This document shows positions 41,897 through 53,544 of a stretch of 64,000 nt of DNA, one piece after another. The stretch's first letter is position 1. Every line of letters begins with the position of its first letter. Both the position numbers and the translations under genes were made by a program. The stretch is from Crotalaria pallida (lineage: Eukaryota; Streptophyta; Magnoliopsida; Fabales; Fabaceae). The notes under the pieces are model-generated. The model worked only from the letters and a program-made list of their open reading frames with translations, ran no database searches and was not told the DNA's origin. The DNA lies in assembly GCA_037953625.1 (NCBI GenBank), contig CM075654.1, positions 51,095,001 to 51,159,000 of the forward strand, read 5' to 3'.

Positions 41897-41919
41897 CACA
41901 CTCCACAACGTGGAGTGTG
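41897..41919 (+). repeat. Perfect 10-bp hairpin in the R/U5-like region
   Basis: CACACTCCAC and GTGGAGTGTG pair perfectly around the spacer AAC, just after GGCCGAGCAGG. The same position in the solo LTR (6727-6741, reverse strand) has a different stem around TAC. A second copy lies in the 3' LTR near 46070-46092. Confidence 0.85.
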
Positions 41920-42287
41920 AACGTTAGGGGGTGATATTATATTGGTCCAAGAATTTAACTTTGGCTTTTGATGTATATAAATATTATGTAATACCTTTTG
42001 GGGAAATTAAACTATTTTATAACTTGATTATTATTTTGGAGACAATGTCCTCGAATGTATTGAACTAATTTGTATTTTTCCCTGTTGGCATACTGCTGGT
42101 TATATAACAATGTTAAACAGGTTTTCAAGGAGAACTCTTACTTTTGGGGATATCCATAAAACAAAGGAAACTCTGTCCGATTTGACAGAGATTTTTACAA
42201 GCTAAAAATGGTTTTAAAAAGAAATTTTCAAGTCACTAAATAAATCGGGGTAGTTAGCATGTTAGTTAAGATAGGGTGTTACATTTA

Positions 42288-42299
42288 TGGTATCAGAGC
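42288..42299 (+). other. Primer-binding site (initiator Met tRNA type)
   Basis: TGGTATCAGAGC begins five bases after the 5' LTR, as in Tekay/Del elements. Confidence 0.9.
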
Positions 42300-43392
42300 A
42301 GTTTTTCCTCGGCCCTTGGAGTTATTCACTACTCCAGTGGTTACTTATCAAGCGAGTAACCGATGTAAAGTTAGATGTCCAAGTGTTAGAGTCGAGGTAG
42401 AAATCCTATTAGGATTATGATTGAATGTATAGGTGTGTGAAGCTATGCATGCATATGTATGTTATTCTCTGTTATGTATGAATTAGTGGTATTAGTTATC
42501 GGTGAATTCTCAAGTAGGATAGAATTATAATGAACTAGGATAAAGTTTGAGAGAAAGACTTGGTAGGACAACACTAGGATAAGTAAAATAGGACACATAG
42601 GTAGACAGTAACTAGTGTGTGAATATGAATGGATAACGTTCATTTTGATATTTGTGTGTGTGTTGATGTGAAATGCTGCAATGTATGCTTGAATGATGTG
42701 TGTGTTTGATTAGAGTTTTTAGGAATGGTTAAGAAATTGTAGAAATCTGGGTAGAATAGAACCAAACCCATGGTGGTATTGTTGTTTAATGGGGTGTAAG
42801 AGTAGGATTGGTCGTCCTGGCTCTTACAACTGTTAAGTGACGTTATCATCAATAAACCCGACAGTGATATTACCATTGATGAATATGAGATTGAGATTGA
42901 CCACCTCGATCTTTGCATTTATTAATGGCCGATGTCATTGAAAGTTTTTAAGTAGAACAGAAACCAACCCGACATTGAAGGAAGGAAATCGACCTGAATA
43001 GTACCCTTTTCAAAACCTTGCATCAAAATTGCTGAGGGAATCCAGTTGACCCTAGAAACTATCTCCAATTCCCTTGGAGAGTTAAACCTGGTTTTAGAAA
43101 TCCAAAGACTTATTCGGAGTCTTACTAGCAAGACTCTTGAAAACGATTAACCGTGAGAAAAACCAACCTTAAAAACCTCGTAGAGTCCCCGCACTGAGAC
43201 TAACCGATTTGAACTAAAGACCGAGCTCTTCATAGAGTGCAAGAAATTTGGTGGCGTACTAATGCAAATGGTATGCCGATTCCAAGTGGGGGAGTAGACC
43301 AAAGGGAAGTAAGTATTGTAGTCGAAGGACCTTGCATTGGGATGGTTCTCCATTAAAGGAATTAAACGGAATTTCGGGGACGAAATTCCAAT
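42300..43392 (+). other. Interior of the Tekay-like element, no coding region
   Basis: About 1.1 kb with only short frames, mostly on the reverse strand and without any domain. No gag, protease, reverse transcriptase or integrase motif was found in any frame. It ends AATTTCGGGGACGAAATTCC, which in full-length Tekay elements lies just after the end of pol, so the interior looks like a deletion derivative retaining the two ends. Confidence 0.75.
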
Positions 43393-43406
43393 AAGTGGGG
43401 GAGAAT
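43393..43406 (+). other. Polypurine tract of the Tekay-like element
   Basis: AAGTGGGGGAGAAT lies directly before the 3' LTR at 43407. Confidence 0.75.
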
Positions 43407-46400
43407 TGTAACATCCCAAATTTAATTCCAAGCAATAATTAATTAATTAACATAGTTAAAGTGGAAGGAATGGGTAGATTAATGACTTAACGAATTTTGG
43501 TAGGTAGGTGAGTGGTGATTATAAGTCCTAGGGGTTGTATAGAAGGCAGTTTTGGCTTTGGGCAAAGTCAAATAAGCGAAATCGGGAGTTAAATCGGCGT
43601 TTTAGATATTAGAAATCGACCGAAAAGAGAAAATTAGAAATTTATTATAGGATACTAAGAAAATAAATTCCACCGTTGGATGTGAAGTTTGTGGGGTGAA
43701 GAAGCATGTCTAAAAATTTGGACTCGATCCGACGGTTAACGAAAAAGTTACGGCGAATCGAAGTTGGGAAACACTAGTGCACGCCCAGGCGCACTAGTGC
43801 ACGCCCAGGCGCACCGGTGCACGCCCAGGCGCGCACCACTGTTCATTGGTGCTGAGACAGTAGGTTTTTTGCTCAGGCGCGCCATCCATACGCCCAGGCG
43901 CGCGCAAATCGCACCAGCCATGCACCATTTTCAGTGTTGGCGCACCAGTCTTCCTCCTGACCGCACCAGTTTCCTGCACCACGCACCAGATCAGGCACTG
44001 GTGCCAGACCCGCGCTCAGGCGTGCGACGCCCGCGCCCAGGCGCGCGCGATCAGCCTGGTGCGATCTCAGCCATCCGATCGGACTTGGTGACCAAGTCAA
44101 GCAGCACCAGCCACACGATTGGGTGCTCTTCTTGCAAGGGGCATCAAAAACACATCAAGGGCCATCACCAACACATTTTTCCCCTCTTCTCTTCACCTCC
44201 ATCGTCCTCCTCCCCCTCAATTCCAAGAGATTCTCAACACCACCACCTCCTCTCTTCCCACCTAAGGCAACCAAGCTCCATCACCATCTCTTCTTCCTCC
44301 CTTAGACACACCCATGGAGCACCAAGCACTCATCCTCTCCCATCCTCCCTCAAGCACCATGAACACCACCACACCAACACCAAGATCAACACCATCACCC
44401 ACCCTCTTGATCCAAGAGCAAGCACCATCATCTTCCTCCCTTTCCACTCATGAACCAAGTCCCACCATCCTCATGAATCATCATCTCCATCAAACCCTCT
44501 ACAATGAAATAACCAAGAACCATCCTCATACACCCTCCCAATTCGTGACCCTTCCTCTCCCCCTACCTCCATTGGATTTCTTCAATTCAAAGCTATGGAG
44601 ACTCATGTGTGCACCTACCTCCATCTCAAGAACAACTCACTCTCCTTCCAAGATGAGGGCTCAAATCATTCGAGAATGGAGTTGCTAAGGGCTAAAGATT
44701 TAGGAGCTAGGGATTCTAAAGCTAAGGAAAAGCTAGGATTTTTGGTGGCCTCCTCCCTTCACATTCAAGGTAAGAGGGTTCGTATTACCTTAGCTTAGGA
44801 AGTAGATTCTCTTTAGTTATAGCGATGGCTAGGGGTAGAGAGGGAGTATAGCATAAAAACCTTAGGGTATTTGATAATGAAAATAAAGGAAGTAATTAGT
44901 GGAGAATAGAAAGAGTAACTAGTGAGATTTGTCAGAACAAATGCATGAATAATAGTGGATAGGAAGTGAATAATAGACAAAGTAGATATATATAATTAGA
45001 GGGTAATGAGAATAACTGGATGACAAAACATAAGGAAATTATAAAGGAACTAAGAGTGAATGATGGAGCAAAAATAATTAGAGATTCGTTGTAAGCTTGA
45101 AAAGGCATGGAAATTGTGGAAGGAATGAAATGTTATATTATTGGGATAACCAAGAGATAGGTAAAGAAAAGGGAAAGTGTTAGTGATAGACTTGTTTTAA
45201 TTTAGGAGTACGAGGTGCAATAATTAAGGAAAATATAGAGATAAGTATGCTAAGTAAAAAGGATAATTGTTGTAGATAATGACTTGAGTTGAATAATGGA
45301 ATTGAAAGGAAATTAGATAATAAATGGGTTAGTAATGAGAGTAATAATTGGACAATGGGAAATTATATTGTTAATGTGAGAAAGGACCACCTATTTAGGT
45401 GTGGGTATAGGAATGTGAAAGGTGAGTTTAGGTATGAACGACCCCTCCCAAAGGGAGTGCGACAATACTAACGATTAGGATGGACCCTTCCAAATGGAAG
45501 TGCGGATAGGCGTAAATTCATAGGATCCTCCCTAAGTGGAGTGCGAATATATATACATATATATGGACCCTCCATAACGGAGCGTGTATAGATTAGGTTC
45601 GACCCTCCATAACGGAGCGTGTATAGATTAGGTTCGACCCTCCATAACGGAGCGTGTATAGATTAGGATCGACCCTCCATAACGGAGCGTGTGTAGAGTA
45701 GGACCCTCCACAATAGAGTGTGAATTTTAGACCCTCCCGTAGGGAGTGTGACTAGGTATAATTAGGACCCGTCCTTGTGGTGTGCGATCAACGGAAATAA
45801 TACCCACCGAAAGGTGCGCGAAAGAATGAAATGGAAAGATTAGAAAGGCATAGGGAAATCATGTAACTGAAATCATAGGGAAATTTGAGCTGTATAAAAG
45901 GAAAGTGAGGTAGTATATGATTTGGATAGTATGGAGTAGGGTAGGACCTTGGTTTATTACTATGCTTTCGTAGAAGCTATATTTCTAAGTTCTGTGTAAT
46001 GCTACCCTTCTTGATATACTTTTACAGGTACCGAAGCGGAGCATGCACTAGTCGTGGCCGAGCAGGGGCACACTCCACAACGTGGAGTGTGAACGTTAGG
46101 GGGTGATATTATATTGGTCCAAGAATTTAACTTTGGCTTTTGATGTATATAAATATTATGTAATACCTTTTGGGGAAATTAAACTATTTTATAACTTGAT
46201 TATTATTTTGGAGACAATGTCCTCGAATGTATTGAACTAATTTGTATTTTGCCCTGTTGGCATACTGCTGGTTATATAACAATGTTAAACAGGTTTTCAA
46301 GGAGAACTCTTACTTTTGGGGATATCCATAAAACAAAGGAAACTCTGTCCGATTTGACAGAGATTTTTACAAGCTAAAAATGGTTTTAAAAAGAAATTTT

Positions 46401-46455
46401 CAAGTCACTAAATAAATCGGGGTAGTTAGCATGTTAGTTAAGATAGGGTGTTACA
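43407..46455 (+). repeat. 3' LTR of the Tekay-like element
   Basis: 3049 bases. It has only four copies of the 35-bp unit (45565-45700) against eleven in the 5' LTR, one extra 20-base CCAGGCGCACTAGTGCACGC-type unit near 43790 and a 14-base insertion near 45908. Otherwise it is nearly identical to the 5' LTR. Confidence 0.93.
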
Positions 46456-46460
46456 GAGTC

Positions 46461-47176
46461 CACCTGAGAGCATGTCCCTCGACCACAACGGCATTCAAGC
46501 TAAGGTTGTTGCAAAGAGATCCATTCACTATCGCAAATAATTAAGCCCAATCCAGTGCCAATTCTAGGCATAAAAGATTCATCAAAATGAACGTGAAATA
46601 CCCCTTCTGATCCTCATGTATAGCAATAGCGACATCTGGAGAATTAGCGTTGGGTATCGGTTCCAAAAGATCAACAAGCCTAGCAGCTAGGGGTGAGCAT
46701 GACCTGACCCTACCCAGAGGCCCGTCCCAACCTGACGGGTTCGGGTCGGGTCAAACCCGTCCCCAAGCCTTTGAAGGAACGAACCCGTTTGTGAAAAGGA
46801 CAGACCCGACAATATTAAGGACAGGTTCGGGTTCATGCCCGGGTCACCCGGATCCGGCCCAGACATATAATTATATATATATATATATATATTAATTATA
46901 ATTATTATTCTAATTTCTAAAACCTAAAACAGTAAAACCTGTGAAAAAAAATAAAACAGACCCTAACTACTAAGTATTAACTGTGAACGTGTGTGTGAAA
47001 CTAAACATACAAGAGGTCTTCGAACTTGTACCCATTTCTATTGCTTATACAGCTTTTCTTTTCCTTTCTTGAATATATATATATATACCCATAAAGTATG
47101 CATTTGCTCATTGATTCTGCAGAAGCTAGCAATCTTATCTCTTTGATTTGTAATTTCTTTTTAATGAATCCATCAG

Positions 47177-47208
<32 letters not shown>

Positions 47209-48800
47209 GTGAACAACTAAATTTTATATTATTTTTAGAAAGATTATGCAAATTTCAAAATTTGAATGGTTTGATGTTTTTTTAATGTTATTTATCCGTG
47301 TTTCGGGTGAACCCAGATCCGTCTCTGTGAGGACCCATCCTTACCTTGTCCCTCTCTAATTAGGGACGAGTTCAGGTTGAAAAATTGACCTGAGCAACAT
47401 TTCGAGACGGGTGAGGGACAAGCCAAACCCGTGCCAACCTGTCCCATGCTCACCCTTACTAGCAGCCTGTGAAAGGTTATGCTCTATACTCATGAGTTTG
47501 TTGTTGTTAATTGTTAAATAGCCATTCATTCTTCCGCGTACGAATTACATATAGCAGTTCCAATACCATATAAAAATGGCCCATTTTAATGCTAGATGAT
47601 AGAACAATGCATAATGAATCCTTAAAGTGAAGGTTTGGGTCATCCATTGTTCTCATGGCAAGTGATGAGGCAAACCACAAAGGTGATACATGAGAGCAAC
47701 TCAAAACTGCATACACCGCATAATAGACAAATAGGATCATTGATAACCCCTCTATCTACCAAGTGTTTCCAAATCAGGAGGATATTTTTACTGCCTCTCC
47801 AAGCTAGGTTACGAACCCGTTGGATTGATTTCAAAGCCCAAAGCTTGGGCCAACCAGAAAGAGAAGTACCTGAACCTGAAGCATGTTAAGGTTTCATCTC
47901 AAAACCAATTGGTTAGGAGAGGAATAACTCAATAAGTATTTAAACCATACCACATATTATGAGACAGGCAACGTGGAACTTTCAACAAGTTAGAGGAGCT
48001 ATACGAGATGCAAAACTAATTATACCCATATTTTACCAAGTAAGAACCATCGGGCGTATATCTCCTTATATGCAGATCTTCATTCTCATGCCTAGTCCTA
48101 AGAACTTTCAAAATAACATCAGATTCAAATGGGTCAAAAATAATTTCTAATCAACACTCATAATTCCAACTGTCAAGGGAATTGTAAGCTCATGAACCCA
48201 TGTGTAATGGTCATGTTGTTGCTGCCAAAATGTTAGTAACAATCAGCAAGCATAGAGACCCACCTATCATCCTAAATTTGATCCTTTTCTCCATTACCTA
48301 CCCTCTATATTGTGCTTTTCTCATTCAACTTTTTAGAGGAAAGAATACTTTGCCATATAAAACTAACCACGAGATTTTTCCCAGTCGAATTAATTAAGAG
48401 ATGAATGAGGAAATTAAAGTATTTCCTTTCAAAACCTTTTAGAGGAGGGACATATCATTAACTTGCAATCTCCAACATTATTGTATCATTAACTTGCAAT
48501 CTCCATCATTATTGTTTCGCTAGCATTGTCTTGTTGAAAGTCATGAATTTCCTAAAGCCAATGTAACCACCCCTCTTTGATTTTACTTATGTATCCCAAC
48601 TTGATCTTCAATAATATGTCGAAATCTACGATAAATGAGTGTTGGAGTACCATCAAGACCCGGGCTTTACTTGGATGCATACTAAATGAAACTTGATTTA
48701 CCTCCTTCTTTATAAAAGGCATCAAATTTGCTTGTTCCTTACTAATTCTCAATTGGACCGGATGAGTGATTTTATCCAATATCATTTGAAGCATTTTGCT
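46461..48800 (-). pseudogene. Decayed L1-type LINE ORF2, interrupted by a hAT-type MITE
   Basis: Read on the minus strand, parts occur in ORF2 order. At 48794-48552 is the start of a LINE reverse transcriptase (PFIKKEVNQVSFSMHPSKA). Near 48060 is a YTPDGSYLVKYGY block. At 47834-47500 is a zf-RVT-type region (AWRGSKNILLIWKHLVDRGV then DPICLLCGVCSFE, continuing in another frame to RKNEWLFN). At 46680-46461 is the start of an RNase H (VHFDESFMPRIGTGLGLII). The catalytic centre of the reverse transcriptase is missing and many stops and frameshifts occur. The RNase H continues across the Tekay-like insertion into 39023-38880. Confidence 0.7.
46688..47458. mobile_element. hAT-type MITE, 771 bp
   Basis: Ends TAGGGGTGAGCATG and CATGCTCACCCTTA are inverted repeats. 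The 8-base duplication CTAGCAGC is perfect (46680-46687 and 47459-47466). Inside, CGGGTTCGGGTCGGG-type stretches near both ends and three AT microsatellites (about 46866-46892, 47073-47089, 47177-47205) are present. It lies in the LINE remnant. Confidence 0.9.
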
Positions 48801-48829
48801 GTGCTCTTTTTAGCATAAGAGAGCACCTA

Positions 48830-50245
48830 CCTTCTCGGTTTTTGATAGTCTATAATAGATTGCTTTTGGGGTAAAATGCAAATGTATCAGTTTTGGTATT
48901 AAATAAAGAAAACACCAAAAATAATTATAAAAAGCAAATTTAATGTGTTTGGATTTTTCAACTTAAATGTCTCCCAAGTTTTTGTTCAATCATTATTCTT
49001 TGAAGCAAAGAGAACTTGGAGCTCGCCATCAACCACCATGCAACTCACGGTCAACCACCGAGGAGGTAAATTTGTTGCCTCATTTTATAACTCGTCGTCG
49101 TGTTTCTTTAGATTTAGCTGGAGAACTTGAGCACATGTTTGAAAGGGGATAACTTGAATTAGGGTAAGTGAAGAAGTGAGAAGGAAGCTTTCTCGGTATT
49201 TTGAGTGTTGAGTCAGATTTGTTTGGTGAGATTTCTTAATTTTGTGACTTAAATTGTGTTAATTTTGTGAAGAAAGACATTGCAAGAGTTGCACTCTCTT
49301 CACATTTGTAGCTAGTCAGCAATAAAAGAAGTAAATTCCGAAGTGAACATTAAAAAGGTTTCTATACAAGTTATTGGCTTTAAAATCTCTAAAAAAACAT
49401 TTCATTGCAAAAATGACAGAAGAGAGAGAAGCAAACAAAGAAGTGGATTGCAATGTGAAGATAAAGGAGTCGGTTTTCATTCACTCAGAGTTGAGTTTAA
49501 ATGTAACACGAATGAGTAACAATCACTCTAGCAATGGGAATTCAGCCAAAAGAGCATAGATAAAAGGGTCAAAAAGGAAGCCAAATTATGTTATGGCTCA
49601 AAAACATGTGGCAGAAGAGCATGAATTCAAGGAAAAAGGACCAGCGCACGTATCAGGCACGTCAACACTCACCTGAATGATTTTCATTGAGGATGGAAGG
49701 GATATAAAAAGGGAAATGAATGAATTTGTTAAGCAGGCAATGAGTGTGTGAAGAACCTTAATCTCTCTCACACATTTTATTCTCTCTTATTCTTGCACTT
49801 GTAGGTTTTTTTTTTAAATTATACATATATATATATATATACTGGTTGAATCGAAACCAATTTTACTAGTTTAATTTGGATCAACTCGTTTTGGGTTACT
49901 GCTTCCTACTTGTTTTTGGTTCAACTAGGTTTGTTATTATGGCAGTGGTCAAAATGGAGGGCGTGGTTTTGGTGGTTAACAAAATTGCATTAGTAGTCGG
50001 GTGGTGGTGAACAGTGGACGTGGTGATGGATGTTGGGATGGAATGGTTAGGGTAAGATTTAGGTTAAAGTTATTCCCAACGGTGACAGTGGTTAGAGTTT
50101 AATTCGTGAAAGTAATCATGTTAATATAGATTTAATTTGGGCCGAAATATGATACTTATGATTTAGGGTGCAAATTTATATATATATAACAAATATTAAA
50201 AAATTAATTATCTAACACCATAAGCATTATATTATCACGGATCTA
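48830..50245. other. Unassigned region
   Basis: Several frames of about 60 codons have no recognisable domain. There is a TA microsatellite at about 49823-49842 and a CT-rich leader-like stretch at 49750-49800 preceded by GATATAAAAAGG (about 49690), which could be a TATA box of a lost LTR. Nothing firmer can be said. Confidence 0.4.
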
Positions 50246-50249
50246 TGAA

Positions 50250-51720
50250 GGAATTATCCCCTCGCAAACTTTATTCGATTAAAATGAATACGTAGTGACG
50301 ACTTTGCGAGGAAACTATTCCCTCGCCAACAATTTGACTACATAAAGGAATTTGTGGCTACTAATTTGCGAGAGAAATATGCTCTCGCAAACCTTATTGC
50401 TTTAAAAATGCATACGTAGCGACGACTTTGCGAGGAAATTATCTCCTCGCCAACAATTTGATTGCATAAAGGAATTTGTGGCGACGTATTGGTAGGGAAA
50501 CATGCTCTCGCAAACTTTATTGCATTAAAATGCAAACCTAGCGACAGATTTGTGAGAGAAACGTGCCCTAGCAAACTTTATTGTTTTAAAAATGCATACG
50601 TTGCGGCAACTTTGCAAGTAAACTATTCCCTTGCCAACAATTTGACTGCATAAAAGAATTTGTGGCCACGGATTGGCGAGGGAAACAATGCCCTCACAAA
50701 ATTTATTGCATTAAAATGCATACCTAGCAACGAATTTGCGAGGAAAATATTCCCTCGCAAACGATTTGATAGCAAAAAGGAATTTGTGGCGACGAATTTG
50801 CGAGAGAAACATGCCCTCGCAAATTTTATTGTTTTACTAATGTATTCGCTCGTAGTGACAGCTTTGCGATGAAACTATTCCCTCGCCAATAATTTGACTG
50901 CATAAAGGAATTTGTGGCGATGGATTGGCGAGGGAAACATGCCCTCGCAAACTTTATTACATTAAAATGCATACCTAGTGACGGATTTGCGAGGAAAATA
51001 TTCCCTCGCAAACGATTTGATAGCATAAAGGAATTTGTGGCGATGGATTTGCGAGAGAAACATGCTCTCACAAACTTTATTGTTTTAAAAATGTATTCGT
51101 AGTGACGGCTTTGCGAGGAAACTATTCCCTCGCCAACAATTTGATTGCGTAAAGGAATTTGGGGCGACGGATTTGTGAGAGAAAATGTCCTCGTAAACTT
51201 TATTGTTTTACAAATGTATTCGTAGCGACGGCTTTGCAAGGAAACTATTCCCTCACCAATAATTTGACTACATAAAGGAATTTGTGGCGATGGATTTGAG
51301 AGAGAAATATGCCCTTGCAAACTTTATTACATTAAAATGCATACGTAGCGACGGATTTGCGAGGAAAATATTCCATCGCAAACGATTTGATAGTATAAAG
51401 GAATTTGTGGCAACGGATTTGCGAGAGAAATATGCCCTCACAAACTTTATTGTTTTAAAAATGTATTCGTAGCGACGGCTTTGCGAAGAAACTATTCGCT
51501 CGCCAAAAATTTGGCTGTTTAAAGGAATTCGTGATGACAGGTTTGCGAGGGAAACATACCGTTGCAAATTTTATTGCATTACAAATGCATATCTAGCGAC
51601 AGATTTACGAGGAAAATGCCCCTCGCCAAAATTGCTTAAAAAAATCCCTCGCAAAGTGAATTCACTTTTGCTCGCTAAACCCTCGCATGTCCCTCGCTAT
51701 TTTGCATTTTTCTTGTAGTG
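50250..51720 (-). mobile_element. CACTA-type transposon end with long subterminal repeat array
   Basis: Read on the minus strand the element starts at 51720 with CACTACAAGAAAAATGC, the classic plant CACTA terminus. Some 1.4 kb of imperfect repeats follow, of about 80 and 160 bp periodicity. They are built from TTTGCGAGG ... CCTCGCAAA dyads separated by ATTAAAATGCATACGTAGCG and ATAAAGGAATTTGTGGCGAC segments. Such dyad-rich subterminal arrays bind CACTA transposase. The many frames of 60-165 codons here all follow the repeats and are not genes. The other end and a transposase are not in the window. Confidence 0.85.
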
Positions 51721-52830
51721 CACGTGGACATGGGCTCTTGTGCCGAAAACAGGCCTGAGTTGTCCAGTACACTTTTGGACAACTAGTCTTTATCCCAAAT
51801 CCATTTAAAAAATCCCTCGCAAATTGAATTCACTTTTGCTCGCTAAACGTCCCTCGCTATTTTGCATTTTTCTTGTAGTGCACGTGGACATGGGCTCTTG
51901 TGCCGAAAAACAGGCCTAAGTTGCCCAATACACTTTTGGACAACTAGTCATTATCCCAAATCTGTTTAAAAAATGTCCCAAATCCGTTGCAAACTTTATT
52001 GCATTACAAATGCATATCTAGCGACAAATTTACGAGGAAAATGTCCCATGCCAAAATTGCTTAAAAAAATCCCTCGCAACTTTTGCTCGCTAAACCCTCG
52101 CATGTCCCTCGCTATTTTGCATTTTTCTTGTAGTGCACGTGGACATAGGCTCTTGTGCCGAAAACAGGCCTGAGTTTCCCAGTACACTTTTGGACAACCA
52201 ACCTTTATCCCAAATCCGTTAAAAAAATCCCTTGCAAAGTGAATTCACATTTGCTCGCTAAATGTCCCTCACTATTTTGCATTTTTCTTGTAGTGCACGT
52301 GGACATGGGCTCTTGTACCGAAAACAGGCTTGAGTTGCCCAATACACTTTTGGACAACTAGTCATTATCTCAAATCCGTTTAAAAAATCCCTCACCTAAA
52401 TGTCCCTCGCTATTTTGCATTTTTCTTGTAGTGCACGTGGACATGGGCTCGCCTAAGTTGCCCAGTACACTTTTGGACAACCAGTCTTTATCCCAAATCC
52501 GTTTAAACTTTTACTCGCTAAATTTTTAAAAAATCTCGGCTCGCCTAAGTTGCCCAGTACACTTTTGGACAACCAGTCTTTATCCCAAATCCGTTTAAAA
52601 AATCTATCGCTATTTTGCATTTTTCTTGCAGTGCACGTGGACATGGGCTCGCCTAAGTTGCCCAGTACACTTTTGGACAACCAGTCTTTATCCCAAATCC
52701 GTTTAAACTTTCGGCTCGTCTAAGTTGCCCAATACACTTTTCTTGTAGTGCACGAGGACATGGGCTCTCCCAAGTCCCGGCTCACCTAAGCTGCCCAGTA
52801 CACTACTTTTGGACAACTAGCCTTATCCCA
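51721..52830. repeat. Degenerate tandem array of the CACTA end plus flanking DNA
   Basis: The phrase CATTTTTCTTGTAGTG, the CACTA end, followed by the flank CACGTGGACATGGGCTC recurs with the junction at 51720, 51880, 52135, 52295, 52433, 52633 (TTGCAGTG) and 52750. Copies become shorter to the right. Between junctions lies GTTGCCCAGTACACTTTTGGACAACCAGTCTTTATCCCAAATCC with variants. Since the same flank is repeated with the same end, the array arose by tandem duplication across the transposon border and not by separate insertions. Confidence 0.85.
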
Positions 52831-53026
52831 AATCCGTTTAAACTTTAAGAGAACAAACGAGCTTATAAACTTTTCTATTTTCTGTGCAACTAGCGATGTG
52901 GGACTTCATGAGTACTCAATACTCACAAAATTTACATTTGTTTCTTCTTTTATATTGAAAAAGGCACATAATAATTAAATCAATGATTTCCCGAATGCAA
53001 CCCCATTACCTCATTTTCTTAATTAA

Positions 53027-53407
53027 GTAATATATCATATTAGTCCTTGACTTTGTGAGCACTGATCAATTTAGTCTTTGAGATTTTCGAAATTTCAAAT
53101 TGGTTCCTGAAATAGGAAAACATGAGTCATCCCCCAACATCAATGACAATAGGTGGTCCTAAATGTGGACTAACGGAATGGCCAAAACGATGTGCAAAAA
53201 AAAAAGACGGTTGACTATCGGTCAAAATATTCCTTGAGATTGTCGGAACCGGTCAAATTAGTCCTTAACTTTGTGGACCACTGACAGAAGGGAGTAATGT
53301 GACTCTAATTTTTCTATTTTGGGGACTAATTTAGAATTTCGATAATTTCATGGACTTATTGGATTGGTGCCCACAAAGTCAGAGACTAACCTGACTATTT
53401 ACTCATT
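53027..53407. mobile_element. Mutator-like MITE, about 380 bp
   Basis: The left arm (CATATTAGTCCTTGACTTTGTGAGCAC) and right arm (GTGCCCACAAAGTCAGAGACTAACCTG) are inverted repeats of about 50 bases, in the style of the MITE at 11745-12104. Precise ends and duplication could not be fixed. Confidence 0.65.
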
Positions 53408-53460
53408 CTTAATTTGTTTTTTTTCTGGTGAAACTTTCTTAATTTGTATTGATTGGATTA

Positions 53461-53538
53461 GGATTAGTAGCCACTGACCACGTTGAACAAGGGATCAACA
53501 AAGTTGGTGATGAAGTTAAGGTTTTGGCTCTTATGCAG
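53461..53538 (+). pseudogene. Single exon resembling mitochondrial EF-Tu (TUFM)
   Basis: The frame reads GLVATDHVEQGINKVGDEVK then VLALMQ, flanked by an acceptor-like TTGGATTAG and a donor-like CAG|GTGTGT. Mitochondrial and bacterial EF-Tu have a domain-2 segment of the form GRGTV-ATGRVEQG-KVGEEVEVLG, which this matches in register with several substitutions, including Asp-His for Gly-Arg. No neighbouring EF-Tu exons were seen within about 1 kb on either side. Probably a captured or stranded exon. Confidence 0.5.
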
Positions 53539-53544
53539 GTGTGT

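Larger units (their letters stand above)
39024..42283 (+). repeat. 5' LTR of the Tekay-like element
   Basis: 3260 bases. In order: conserved start, CCACCGTTGGAT and GATCCGACGGTT blocks, a CCAGGCGC-rich field (39396-39650), a long CA/CT-rich stretch, a dyad and tandem array (40982-41660), TATA box, R/U5-like part with a hairpin (41897-41919), and GGGTGTTACA. The 218-residue frame in the CA/CT-rich stretch is compositional (His/Ser/Pro-rich) and is repeated in the 3' LTR. Confidence 0.93.
39024..46455 (+). mobile_element. Complete Tekay-like Ty3/gypsy derivative without coding capacity, 7.4 kb
   Basis: LTRs at 39024-42283 (3260 bp) and 43407-46455 (3049 bp) start TGTAACATCCC and end GGGTGTTACA. 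A perfect GAGTC duplication lies at 39019-39023 and 46456-46460. The Met-tRNA primer site follows the 5' LTR and a polypurine tract precedes the 3' LTR. The 1.1 kb interior has no gag or pol but ends with TTTCGGGGACGAAATTCC, the characteristic 3' tail of Tekay/Del chromoviruses, so it derives from that clade and needs enzymes from elsewhere. The 211-base LTR length difference is fully explained by seven fewer 35-bp tandem units in the 3' LTR (245 bases) offset by insertions of 20 and 14 bases. About twenty substitutions separate the LTRs by eye, so the insertion is recent. Confidence 0.93.

Noticed and set aside
50826..51567. 164- and 99-residue frames on the minus strand, with similar repeated protein segments
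   Set aside because: They follow the CACTA subterminal repeats (several frames are open at once), so the protein-level repetition is only the DNA repeat.
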